Part shown: piece by piece, positions 1 through 7,649 of the stretch
Layout: every line of letters begins with the position of its first letter
Numbering within the stretch: position 1 is the first letter of the stretch
Source: JAJTHY01 sp964458795
GTDB taxonomy: Bacteria; Pseudomonadota; Alphaproteobacteria; Rickettsiales; Midichloriaceae
Direction of reading: 5' to 3'
Length of the DNA stretch: 32,688 nucleotides
Assembly: GCA_964458795.1 (NCBI GenBank)
Contig: CAYWJW010000014.1
Coordinates: 1-32,688 of the forward strand
Program-made: the position numbers and the translations under genes
The notes under the pieces: model-generated
Database searches by the model: none
The model's input: only the letters and a program-made list of their open reading frames with translations
Told to the model about the DNA's origin: nothing

Positions 1-912
1 AGGCAATCTGCCTATGAATTCCGGAATTAAACCATACTTCAACAAATCTTCAGGCTCAACTTTTTGGAATAATTCACCTATATTCAAAGCTTCCCTATTC
101 TTTACCTCGGCACCAAACCCTATTCCACTTTTAATATCCCTAGCTGCAATAATTTTTTCAAGACCTGAAAATGCTCCACTGCAGATAAATAGGATGTTTG
201 TTGTATCAATTTGCAAAAATTCTTGTTGCGGATGTTTTCTTCCACCTTGTGGAGGAACCGCAGCTATAGTGCCTTCCATTAATTTTAGGAGTGCCTGTTG
301 CACACCCTCTCCAGATACGTCACGTGTGATTGATGGGCTATCGGATTTTCTTGAGATTTTATCAACCTCATCAATAAACACTATGCCGCGTTGAGTACGT
401 TCAATATTATAATCTGCTGCCTGCAAAAGACGTAGTATAATGTTTTCCACATCTTCACCTACATAACCAGCTTCAGTTAATGTGGTTGCATCTGCCACTG
501 CGAACGGAACATCTAAAATGCGAGCTAAGGTTTGGGCAAGCAAGGTCTTACCACAACCTGTAGGGCCGATCACAAGAATATTAGATTTCTGAATTTCTAC
601 CGAGTTAGACTCATCCAAATTTGCTAATCGTTTATAGTGGTTGTATACCGCTACAGAAAGTATCTTTTTAGCACGGTCCTGATCGATAACATATTCATTA
701 AGAGTTTTGCATATATCTTGGGGCTTTGGTAAACCTTCACCACTTAGCACCATGTTTTTATGGTCTTCACGCACGATATCAGAACATAGCTCTACACATT
801 CATTGCAGATGTAAACGGTAGGACCTGCGATCAGCTTGCGTACTTCATGCTGACTTTTACCGCAGAATGAACAGTATAAGGTATTTTTGCTATCCGTCAC
901 GTCTGTACCCAT
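1..912 (-). CDS. clpX: ClpX, ATP-dependent Clp protease ATP-binding subunit (partial, 3' end beyond window)
   Basis: AAA+ unfoldase that recognises and unfolds substrates and feeds them to ClpP in the cytoplasm. The frame opens with ATG at 910-912 and runs uninterrupted for 304 codons to the window edge, so roughly the last quarter of a ~420-residue protein is missing. Seen directly: the N-terminal zinc-binding domain with Cys14, Cys17, Cys36 and Cys39; Walker A GPTGCGKT with Lys122; Walker B IVFIDEVDK with Asp181-Glu182; and the ClpX-typical EAGYVGEDVENI stretch between them. The last readable residues are EFIGRLP, a conserved region before the sensor-2 domain. It lies 82 bp downstream of clpP on the same strand, the usual clpP-clpX order. 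A weak GGAG precedes the ATG. I found no convincing separate promoter, so co-transcription with tig and clpP is likely (inference). Confidence 0.97.
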   Translation of the reverse strand, partial: MGTDVTDSKNTLYCSFCGKSQHEVRKLIAGPTVYICNECVELCSDIVREDHKNMVLSGEGLPKPQDICKTLNEYVIDQDRAKKILSVAVYNHYKRLANLDESNSVEIQKSNILVIGPTGCGKTLLAQTLARILDVPFAVADATTLTEAGYVGEDVENIILRLLQAADYNIERTQRGIVFIDEVDKISRKSDSPSITRDVSGEGVQQALLKLMEGTIAAVPPQGGRKHPQQEFLQIDTTNILFICSGAFSGLEKIIAARDIKSGIGFGAEVKNREALNIGELFQKVEPEDLLKYGLIPEFIGRLP

Positions 913-994
913 ATTTTATACTCCGTTAACTTGAAAAATTGGCTCTATCGCTACTATACCTTAAACGCACTACACAATCCTCATCCATTATAGT

Positions 995-1651
995 CTATTT
1001 ACCTTTTTTATCAGCGCCTGGTAATGGTCTTTTTTCAACTATCGCATCGATAAATCCTAACTTCTTCGCTTGTTCAGCACTCATGAAGTTATCTCGCTCA
1101 ATACTCTTCTCAATGTCTGCGAGCTTCTGGCCTGTATGCTTAACATAAATCTCATTAATGCGTTTTTTTAATGTGATAATCTCTTTAGCATGAATCTCTA
1201 TGTCAGTTGCCTGTCCCTGATATCCTCCTATAGGTTGATGGATCATGATACGCGAGTTAGGCAAAGACATGCGCATACCTTTTTCTCCAGCGCATAATAA
1301 TACGGATCCCCAAGAACATGCCTGCCCCATACAAACAGTAGCTATTTTGGGCCTTATAAATTGCATTGTATCATATATAGCCATTCCTGCAGTCACAACA
1401 CCTCCAGGAGAGTTTACATACATGTAAATGTCTTTGTCAGGATTTTCAGATTCTAGAAACAAAAGCTGGGCTACAATAAGCGAGGACATACCATCTTCAA
1501 CTTGTCCAGTTGCAAAAACAATCCTTTCTTTTAGCAACCTGGAGAAGATGTCATACGAGCGCTCACCCCTAGGAGTTTGCTCAATCACCATGGGAACAAG
1601 CTGCATATTTATAGCATCTTCTACCAGATTATTAAATCTATTACGACCCAT
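995..1651 (-). CDS. clpP: ClpP, ATP-dependent Clp protease proteolytic subunit
   Basis: Serine peptidase that forms the double heptameric barrel into which ClpX threads substrates. The 218-residue length is slightly above the common ~200. The triad is readable as Ser113 (in GQACSWGSVLL), His138 (in MIHQPIGG) and Asp187 (in ERDNFMS); the 25- and 49-residue spacings match the family. The residue after the active serine is Trp, where Met is usual. The glycine-rich SPGGVVTAG oxyanion segment lies at 81-89. The gene starts 28 bp after the tig stop and is followed by clpX, so the tig-clpP-clpX order is intact. The first residues (MGRNRFNNLVEDAINMQLVP) could include a short propeptide, but no processing site can be proven from sequence. 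Confidence 0.97.
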   Translation of the reverse strand: MGRNRFNNLVEDAINMQLVPMVIEQTPRGERSYDIFSRLLKERIVFATGQVEDGMSSLIVAQLLFLESENPDKDIYMYVNSPGGVVTAGMAIYDTMQFIRPKIATVCMGQACSWGSVLLCAGEKGMRMSLPNSRIMIHQPIGGYQGQATDIEIHAKEIITLKKRINEIYVKHTGQKLADIEKSIERDNFMSAEQAKKLGFIDAIVEKRPLPGADKKGK

Positions 1652-1679
1652 TAATTACCTAACTTTCAAGTTTCTCTAA

Positions 1680-3047
1680 CTAGGCTGCAGCTGTCGGATT
1701 CTGCGCCATAGCATTCAGTTCTTCTGCGTATTTATCAAAAAAGTCTTTTGAAGAAATCTCAGTTTCTTTTCTCTTCACTAAACCTAGTATATGGTCTACG
1801 GCTTTCTCTTCAAGGATAGGACCTTTTAGTCTCTCCAGATTTTCCGGTTTAGCATAGAAATCCATAACAATCTTTTCTTGCCCAGGGCGAAGCATTGCTT
1901 CTGAAAACACAGCTTGTTGAAGATCAGTATCGCCAACTTCAATGTTGTTATCTCGCGCAATTTCAGCAAGTATGATACCAAGACGAACCCGGCGTTTCGC
2001 AATTTCTTCGTACTCCTTCTTCATATCAGCTTCGTTTTTGCCTCTGAAGATTTCAGGGTTTGACTGCTTCTGAGCTTTAATCTCATTCCACATAGTATCG
2101 AAATCAATTTTGATCATTCCAGCTGGGATCTCAAATTTGTATACAGAGTCGATCTTATCAAAGAGTTTCTTTTTCATACTCAGTCTTGCAAGACCATTGA
2201 AATCAGCAGTAATCTTCTCTTCAATCAGCTGCATTAATTTCTCAACGCTTTCAAGCCCTAACTTAGCAGCAAATTCATTATCGATTTTGTCCACATTTTC
2301 AGGAGTAAGAACCTGTTGCACTTTCACATCAAAAACTGCTGGCTTGCCTGCAAGATCCTGGTTTGTATAGTTTTTCGGGAAAGACAAACGCACCTTTAGT
2401 GCATCAGCAGCTTTCGCACCAATCAATTGCTCCTCAAAGCCTGGTATGAATTGACCTGAACCAAGCTCAAGTCTAATACCATCAGCCTTGTTACCATCAA
2501 AATCTTTACCGTTTACTGTTCCATGGAAATCAATAATAACGGCGTCACCTTTTTTGGCGGCATGTTTCTTATCCGCTTCCTTAAAGGTTTTAAATTTATC
2601 TTTAATTTCAGAAAGCGCTCGGTCTAAATCTTCTTGAGAAGTCTTAACCTTGAAGGTTTCAATCTCTATCTTTGCCCAATCAACTTTAGGAACATCAGGA
2701 AGATACTCAACTTTAGCGGTGAAAACTAGATCAGATTTATCATCAAAGCTTTTGATCTCAACTATAGGTTGAAGTGCAGGTTTTATATCCTTTTCTTTAA
2801 GCACAAGTCGTAATACTTCATCTACTTCTGTTTCGATGATTTTAGCTAAAACATCAGGACCCATCTGCTTTCTAACCATTTGCATTGGCACTTTACCATC
2901 ACGATATCCAGCCATTTTAAAAGTCTTTTGCTTTTCGGTTAATTCAGCTTCCAGCTTATCCACTATTGGCTTAGCCTCTACTCCAACTTCCCATTCGAAA
3001 GATAGGCCATCGTGTTTGAGTTCTTTAAGCTTGTAATTCGCAGTCAT
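1680..3047 (-). CDS. tig: Trigger factor, ribosome-associated chaperone/prolyl isomerase
   Basis: Binds near the ribosome exit tunnel and helps nascent chains fold. At 455 residues it has the family's typical length. The N-terminal ribosome-binding domain carries the signature loop AGYRDGKVP at 46-54, a variant of GFRxGKVP. The FKBP-type PPIase domain spans about residues 165-255 and includes DAVIIDFHGTVNGKDFDG and FIPGFEEQLIGAKAAD. The rest is the helical substrate-cradling domain, ending in an Ala-rich tail. The gene heads the tig-clpP-clpX group. A promoter-like TTGGCT-17-TATATA lies upstream, and GGGATGTG precedes the ATG at a plausible ribosome-binding distance. Confidence 0.97.
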   Translation of the reverse strand: MTANYKLKELKHDGLSFEWEVGVEAKPIVDKLEAELTEKQKTFKMAGYRDGKVPMQMVRKQMGPDVLAKIIETEVDEVLRLVLKEKDIKPALQPIVEIKSFDDKSDLVFTAKVEYLPDVPKVDWAKIEIETFKVKTSQEDLDRALSEIKDKFKTFKEADKKHAAKKGDAVIIDFHGTVNGKDFDGNKADGIRLELGSGQFIPGFEEQLIGAKAADALKVRLSFPKNYTNQDLAGKPAVFDVKVQQVLTPENVDKIDNEFAAKLGLESVEKLMQLIEEKITADFNGLARLSMKKKLFDKIDSVYKFEIPAGMIKIDFDTMWNEIKAQKQSNPEIFRGKNEADMKKEYEEIAKRRVRLGIILAEIARDNNIEVGDTDLQQAVFSEAMLRPGQEKIVMDFYAKPENLERLKGPILEEKAVDHILGLVKRKETEISSKDFFDKYAEELNAMAQNPTAAA

Positions 3048-3082
3048 AAGTCACATCCCAAAATTATAAATAAAATTATCTG

Positions 3083-3111
3083 TATATACTAACTATCCAA
3101 CAAACAGCCAA
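3083..3111 (-). promoter_or_regulatory. Probable sigma-70 promoter for tig-clpP-clpX
   Basis: On the minus strand TTGGCT (3111-3106) is followed after exactly 17 nt by TATATA (3088-3083), about 36 bp before the tig start. A 7-bp inverted repeat (TTAGCAA, 7-nt loop, TTGCTAA at 3114-3134) sits just upstream of the -35. Its role is unknown; it lacks a T-run in either direction. Confidence 0.5.
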
Positions 3112-3221
3112 TGTTAGCAATACTTTTTTGCTAATATCTTTATTACCTAAATCCATAAATGTATAGTGGAATTTGGAAAATTTCTTAACTAGTTTGAATA
3201 CCCTGTGCAACCTAATTTTGC

Positions 3222-3250
3222 TTGAACCCTTGCCTGACTTGCGGTATAAT
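3222..3250 (+). promoter_or_regulatory. Near-consensus sigma-70 promoter
   Basis: TTGAAC at 3222-3227, a 17-nt spacer, and a perfect TATAAT at 3245-3250 place a start point about 30 nt before the ATG at 3286. AAAGGAA supplies a ribosome-binding site just before that ATG. This is among the best canonical promoters in the window and supports the downstream unknown gene being real and expressed. Confidence 0.7.
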
Positions 3251-3285
3251 CGCCACTAATTTATTGGTATACAAAGGAAATTCGC

Positions 3286-4020
3286 ATGGCTAAGATATCT
3301 CAAACTCAAGATAGACTACTTGCACTAGGCATAATTACTGCAATACAGTATACCGTAAAACCTTCCCCTATGTTCTGGTGTGGCTCCATAGCGCTTTACT
3401 TAGTAGATTGGCAAATGCGTACTGTAGTTATAGAGAAAGCTACAAGCCTTTTAAAAGACGAAAAAGAATTTATGGCGCAAGCGGCGCTTTATCTCTGGAA
3501 CATTATATCTTTCGCTGCAAGAGCAAGCTTCACATATTATGTTCTTAAACCCCTCTTAAGCACAGCTATAGAATCTATGGGGTATAACTCTGATTTTAGC
3601 AGGGCGCTTATTCAATCAGCTCTTGCACTAGCATCTAGTTCTCAACTTGAGCTATGCCAATATCATAAGGACTCTACAGAAGTTGGTTCATCGAAAATAT
3701 CTAATACACTTAAAAACGCTATCAATACCTTGGTTTTCTACTGGTTTGAACCAAAGATGGAGTTCAAAAATTCATTAATGTGTTTACTGGCTACTTCTTT
3801 AACATTCTGCACAACTAATTATCTCACCAATACGTCAAAGAAAAATTCTATAGAGATTAGTTTGCAACAAGCTCTTACTCATTCTGCGATTGATCTTGCA
3901 GCTAGCACGATTGTCACAAATGTGGCGAACCTTGCACTTACTGATGCTGCGGGTAGGATAGCCAGACATACCTTATGTGTAAGCGTAAGCACTGTTGGTT
4001 TATATTTTATAAAAGGATAA
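3286..4020 (+). CDS. Hypothetical protein, probable membrane-associated, 244 aa
   Basis: I do not recognise this protein. It is rich in hydrophobic stretches: about residues 12-40 (LALGIITAIQYTVKPSPMF then WCGSIALYLVDW), 65-95 around ALYLWNIISFAARASFTYYV, about 165-180 (SLMCLLATSLTFC), and the C-terminus (CVSVSTVGLYFI). These suggest several weak membrane segments. There is no signal-peptidase or lipobox pattern and no catalytic motif I can name. Evidence that it is a real gene is the near-consensus promoter, the AAAGGAA ribosome-binding site, and an unbroken frame with normal codon usage. It is transcribed away from tig and followed by a repeat-rich gap before the copper ATPase gene. It could be a lineage-specific membrane protein or a secreted effector that inserts in membranes; the sequence does not decide. 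Confidence 0.75.
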   Translation: MAKISQTQDRLLALGIITAIQYTVKPSPMFWCGSIALYLVDWQMRTVVIEKATSLLKDEKEFMAQAALYLWNIISFAARASFTYYVLKPLLSTAIESMGYNSDFSRALIQSALALASSSQLELCQYHKDSTEVGSSKISNTLKNAINTLVFYWFEPKMEFKNSLMCLLATSLTFCTTNYLTNTSKKNSIEISLQQALTHSAIDLAASTIVTNVANLALTDAAGRIARHTLCVSVSTVGLYFIKG

Positions 4021-4062
4021 AAGTGCAGATGAGGAGAATATAAAAATATTTCGCACAGGGAC

Positions 4063-4103
4063 TTCCATAACTCAAAAGAGTCAAGTATACTAATAAATAT
4101 AAG
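4063..4103 (+). promoter_or_regulatory. Shared promoter-like element, copy A (upstream of ccoI)
   Basis: ACTTCCATA begins at 4061. After TTCCAT (4063-4068) come 17 nt, then TATACT (4086-4091) and AATAAATATAAG (4092-4103). An AAAATATTT block lies about 10 nt upstream of the ACTTCC core. The spacer contains ACTC-AAAA-GAGT, a small inverted repeat. The same layout recurs at four other gene-upstream sites in this window. Copy B shares the -10-to-downstream stretch almost identically, so these two are probably related by descent rather than chance. Confidence 0.5.
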
Positions 4104-4146
4104 ATCTGGAAAGTGTGGCCAGTAGCATATATCCTAGAATGTATAA

Positions 4147-4213
4147 GTCATCCTGAACTTGTTTCAGGATCTTGCAGAGGGTTAGGGAGATGCTGAAACG
4201 AGTTCAGCATGAC
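4147..4213 (+). repeat. GTCA-bounded twin-hairpin palindromic repeat (67 bp)
   Basis: Two arms in inverted orientation (4147-4173 and 4187-4213) are bounded by GTCA and TGAC. Each arm is itself a hairpin: ATCCTGAA / TTCAGGAT (4150-4157, 4163-4170) and ATGCTGAA / TTCAGCAT (4190-4197, 4203-4210). The arms differ at one C/G pair, and that difference is compensated inside each small hairpin, not across the big stem. This is the style of GTCAT-hairpin repeats spread through Rickettsiales genomes (recalled resemblance, not a database hit). It keeps an open frame into ccoI, giving a spurious longer N-terminus. Confidence 0.8.
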
Positions 4214-4252
4214 AAAGCTATAGAGGCAATTTTTCAAGCTAATAAGAGTATA

Positions 4253-6574
4253 ATGAACAAATGCAGCCATTGCGAGCAAATAACTACCCTAGGCGTTGAG
4301 TTCTGCTGTATCGGCTGTGAAGCTGCATACAAAATAATTCACTCTCTGGATCTGCAGAAGTACTATAAGTACTGCAAAGATATTTATGGAAGCAAGCCTG
4401 GCAAGGTAAACGAGGTTGAAAATCAACTAAGTTATGCTGAATATGTGCAAGACGAAGGCCATGGAAGCCATAGAATAAATTTGTTAGTTGAAGGCATTCA
4501 TTGTGGCTCTTGCATCTGGCTTATTGAAAGCACTCTAAGGAAAGACTCGAAGGTTAAGAGGGCACATGTAAACCTTTCAACTAGAAGATTGACTATCGAA
4601 TGGACTGGCAATAAAGACTACGTGAGAAAACTGGTAAAGCAAATATTTGCGTTAGGTTACAAGCTTATCCCCTTTACTCCCGAAGCTGCCGAAGATGAAG
4701 CCAAAGAGAAAGAGAGAGACTTGCTGAGACGCATAAGTGTGGCAGGCCTCGTAAATATAGCAATGATGATGATAGTATATGGCGTTTGGGCTGGAAACTT
4801 TGATCACAGTATGGGTCACTATACAAGGCTAATCACTCATATACTTGCATCCATAATTGCTATACCAGCTATTTTTTATAGCGGACTACCATTCTTGCGC
4901 TCAGCACTCAGTGCAATTAAAGCGAAGCAAAGCAATATGGATGTGCCGATTACCATCGGAATTTTAGGAGCTACCTTCATAAGTATCCAAGAAACGATGC
5001 TGGGTAATGCCTATACTTACTACGATGCAGCGATCGGACTTATTTTCTTTTTGCTAATTGGGCGCTTTTTAGATCTCAAGTCACGTAACCGAGCACGTGA
5101 CTTTGCGCGAAAACTTATGCTTAGCCAACCTAAAACCATCACACTAGATATTGAAGGAAAGCTTACCTTGCTGCCACTTAGTAAAGCTAAAGTGGGAGAT
5201 ATTGCTTTCATAAGCGCAGGAGATAGAATTCCCGCAGATGGCGTGATTATTGAGGGAACTACCCAGGTAGACAATAGCTTAATCACTGGCGAATCTACAC
5301 CTATCGCTCTTACAGTGCAGGATAGAATATCAGCAGGAACTTTAAATATAAGCGCTCCAATCAGGTTGAGAATAGCAGCGCTTTCGGATGACACATTACT
5401 TGGTGAAATAATAAGGCTTATGGAGGTAGCGGAACAAGGTAGGGCTAGTTATGTTCGTATGGCTGATAAACTTGCTAAATACTTTACTCCGGTAGTTCTC
5501 CTGCTCAGTATTATGACGTTTATGCTTTGGCATTTTGCTTGGGGCACCCCTATAAATGAAGCTTTGCTGCATGGGGTTGCGCTTCTCATAATCACCTGCC
5601 CATGTGCACTTGGGCTTGCAGTGCCAGTAGTACAAGTTATTGCAAGCTCACGACTTATGTCGAAAGGAATTATTCTAAAGTCTGCCGATGCTCTTGAGAA
5701 GCTGGCTAAAGTTGATCATATTATCTTCGATAAAACTGGCACGCTTACAGTAGGACGACCGAAACTAAGTAATAGGAACCAGCTACCTGATCAGGAATTT
5801 GCCGTGATCTCAAGCTTGGCAGCGTTTAGCAAACACCCATTATGCCTTGAAATAGCACGGAGTGGTATAAAATTTGATGGTGATGTGCAAGAACTGAAAG
5901 GAATGGGACTTATGGCTCACCTAGATGGTATTGAAATAAAACTTGGCAATAGGAAATTCTGTAGTATCACAGAGATCTCGCATGATACTTACTTAGAGAT
6001 GTGGTACAAGCGAGGGACCCTACCCGCTATACGGCTCACCTTCATCGATCAATTACGTGCGGATGCTAAAGAGCTGGTTGAAATGATGAAGACAAAAGGA
6101 TTTGAACCTGAGATTTTATCTGGTGATCGTGATGAAGTAGTATGCCAAATTGCAGGTGTGCTAGGCATTAAAAACTTTAGTGCTGGGGTAGATCCAAAAA
6201 GAAAATATGAATATCTAAAATCACTAGCAGACTCCGGCAAAAAGGTCTTGATGGTTGGTGATGGCCTTAACGATTCTGCTGCGCTAAAAGCAGCTTTTGT
6301 TTCTATGTCACCTTCAAGCTCACTCGCAATTACTCAAACCAATTCCGACGTAGTATTTCAGGGCGAGCAACTAATGCCAGTTATGGAGTCATATAAGATT
6401 AGCATTTTGGCAAATAAGCTGGTAAGGCAGAATTTTGCACTAGCGTTACTCTATAATGCGCTTACTATACCGCTAGCCATTATGGGATATATAAACCCTA
6501 TATTAGCTGCAATCGCGATGTCCACCTCATCAATAGTTGTAGTATTGAACTCACTTAGAATAAGGCGCAGTTAG
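4253..6574 (+). CDS. ccoI: CcoI/FixI-type copper-translocating P1B ATPase
   Basis: Copper-transporting P-type ATPase in the inner membrane; the FixI/CcoI subgroup supplies copper for cbb3-type cytochrome oxidase assembly. Using ATG 4253 the protein has 773 residues. The N-terminal Cys-rich domain (Cys4, Cys7, Cys18-Cys19, Cys22) is characteristic of this subgroup. It is followed by an HMA-like GIHCGSC (Cys84, Cys87), the TGE actuator motif at 345-347, the membrane CPC at 449-451, the phosphorylated Asp493 in DKTGT, the HP motif at 528-529, and GDGLND at 669-674. An in-frame ATG lies 81 nt upstream, but those 27 residues are encoded within and just after a palindromic repeat, so I reject that start. 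No cbb3 oxidase genes lie nearby, so the partner is inferred from the subgroup. Confidence 0.93.
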   Translation: MNKCSHCEQITTLGVEFCCIGCEAAYKIIHSLDLQKYYKYCKDIYGSKPGKVNEVENQLSYAEYVQDEGHGSHRINLLVEGIHCGSCIWLIESTLRKDSKVKRAHVNLSTRRLTIEWTGNKDYVRKLVKQIFALGYKLIPFTPEAAEDEAKEKERDLLRRISVAGLVNIAMMMIVYGVWAGNFDHSMGHYTRLITHILASIIAIPAIFYSGLPFLRSALSAIKAKQSNMDVPITIGILGATFISIQETMLGNAYTYYDAAIGLIFFLLIGRFLDLKSRNRARDFARKLMLSQPKTITLDIEGKLTLLPLSKAKVGDIAFISAGDRIPADGVIIEGTTQVDNSLITGESTPIALTVQDRISAGTLNISAPIRLRIAALSDDTLLGEIIRLMEVAEQGRASYVRMADKLAKYFTPVVLLLSIMTFMLWHFAWGTPINEALLHGVALLIITCPCALGLAVPVVQVIASSRLMSKGIILKSADALEKLAKVDHIIFDKTGTLTVGRPKLSNRNQLPDQEFAVISSLAAFSKHPLCLEIARSGIKFDGDVQELKGMGLMAHLDGIEIKLGNRKFCSITEISHDTYLEMWYKRGTLPAIRLTFIDQLRADAKELVEMMKTKGFEPEILSGDRDEVVCQIAGVLGIKNFSAGVDPKRKYEYLKSLADSGKKVLMVGDGLNDSAALKAAFVSMSPSSSLAITQTNSDVVFQGEQLMPVMESYKISILANKLVRQNFALALLYNALTIPLAIMGYINPILAAIAMSTSSIVVVLNSLRIRRS

Positions 6575-6582
6575 CAAATATT

Positions 6583-7521
6583 TTACAGTAAAAGACCAAC
6601 AAACTGAGTATTTGACTCAACTCCTCTAGAGTGGTCTTTCAAAATTTCTTCACAGAAATCAAGGAGGTTAATTGGTATATTAAATTTAGTTATTTCTTGA
6701 TACACCAAACTCATACATTTACCAAAATTGGTAATTTGGTCAGGCAAGTCCATCTCCTTAATATCTTCAGAAGAGTTATATTTTTGGATAAACTGCATAA
6801 AATATTCTTCGTCTCTCTGCTCCAAAGGAGTAAGACCCGATGAAAATGCTATTGCTTGTGGAATAAATCTACAGAAGCTGTTTGGAGCTTTTCTGTGTAG
6901 CTCCTTAAGGTCAACATTATACACACTGTAGATAAACCGCAATAATCTACCATGATATGATGATGGTAGATTATTCATAACCGTAATATAGTCCTGTTTA
7001 AAATCTATCTCTTTTTGCAAATGTTTTAAAGTAACACCTATAGGAGGTGTGTTAAAAGCAATATTCAAACAGCTCAATGAGTCTTGTATAGGGAATTCAG
7101 GATATTTATGTGCAAGCACAATTTCTTGACACGTACTTCTAGAATTCAAGATAAACGCCATCTCAAAGTTGGTTGATATTATACCTGTGTTACTGAAAAT
7201 GCGCATTATAAATGCATCATACATTAAATTAGGGCCTTCAAGTTTTGTTAACAAATTAAGAAACAATTCTGCCCTAGACAACGATATTATGGAATAAATT
7301 TCAAATAAATTTAAGATGTGTTGCCCTGATTGACCTGACATAAACACTTCTGAATTCCAAGATTCATTCCACGTAGGTAGAAAATCTTTAAAATTATCTA
7401 AAATAAAAGCTGATTCTCTTTCTATAACTTTAAATAAAGACCCTTTCTTTATAGGCGCACCAAACAACCTTGTTAAACGCCATACTTTCTCTGATGATCC
7501 TCTACTTTCTTGTTCAAACAT
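6583..7521 (-). CDS. Hypothetical protein, 312 aa
   Basis: I do not recognise this protein. It appears soluble and mixed-charge, with no signal peptide, lipobox or clear membrane segment. It begins MFEQESRGSSEKVWRLTRLF and has helical-looking stretches around residues 65-95 (QHILNLFEIYSIISLSRAEL) and in the final 100 residues. No catalytic motif stands out. The frame is unbroken and its stop lies only 8 bp from the convergent ccoI stop. The divergent gap to recJ is 128 bp. No good ribosome-binding site precedes ATG 7521; TTCGCG-18-TATTAA on the minus strand upstream is a weak promoter candidate. A lineage-specific cytosolic or effector-like protein is possible, but nothing here demonstrates secretion. 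Confidence 0.65.
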   Translation of the reverse strand: MFEQESRGSSEKVWRLTRLFGAPIKKGSLFKVIERESAFILDNFKDFLPTWNESWNSEVFMSGQSGQHILNLFEIYSIISLSRAELFLNLLTKLEGPNLMYDAFIMRIFSNTGIISTNFEMAFILNSRSTCQEIVLAHKYPEFPIQDSLSCLNIAFNTPPIGVTLKHLQKEIDFKQDYITVMNNLPSSYHGRLLRFIYSVYNVDLKELHRKAPNSFCRFIPQAIAFSSGLTPLEQRDEEYFMQFIQKYNSSEDIKEMDLPDQITNFGKCMSLVYQEITKFNIPINLLDFCEEILKDHSRGVESNTQFVGLLL

Positions 7522-7600
7522 ATATATCTATAACCCAATTTTTAATACAGCCTAATTACTGCAGGCGCGAATAATACTAATATTTTTTAACAAATCAAGG

Positions 7601-7629
7601 TTTACTCTTTAGGCAATACAGGTTAGAAT
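7601..7629 (+). promoter_or_regulatory. Probable sigma-70 promoter for recJ
   Basis: TTTACT (7601-7606), 17-nt spacer, TAGAAT (7624-7629). The predicted start point is about 15 nt before the recJ ATG at 7650, leaving a very short leader. Confidence 0.5.
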
Positions 7630-7649
7630 ATAACTAAATGAAAATGTAG

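Noticed and set aside
14..394. 126-codon open frame on the plus strand
   Set aside because: It is fully antisense to clpX, whose zinc, Walker A and Walker B motifs read cleanly on the minus strand.
913..994. Separate promoter for clpX
   Set aside because: A TATAGT is visible on the minus strand, but no -35-like hexamer lies 15-19 nt upstream.
4172..4252. Upstream ATG as the start of ccoI
   Set aside because: The 27 extra residues are encoded in and just after a palindromic repeat, and the Cys-rich domain begins right after ATG 4253.
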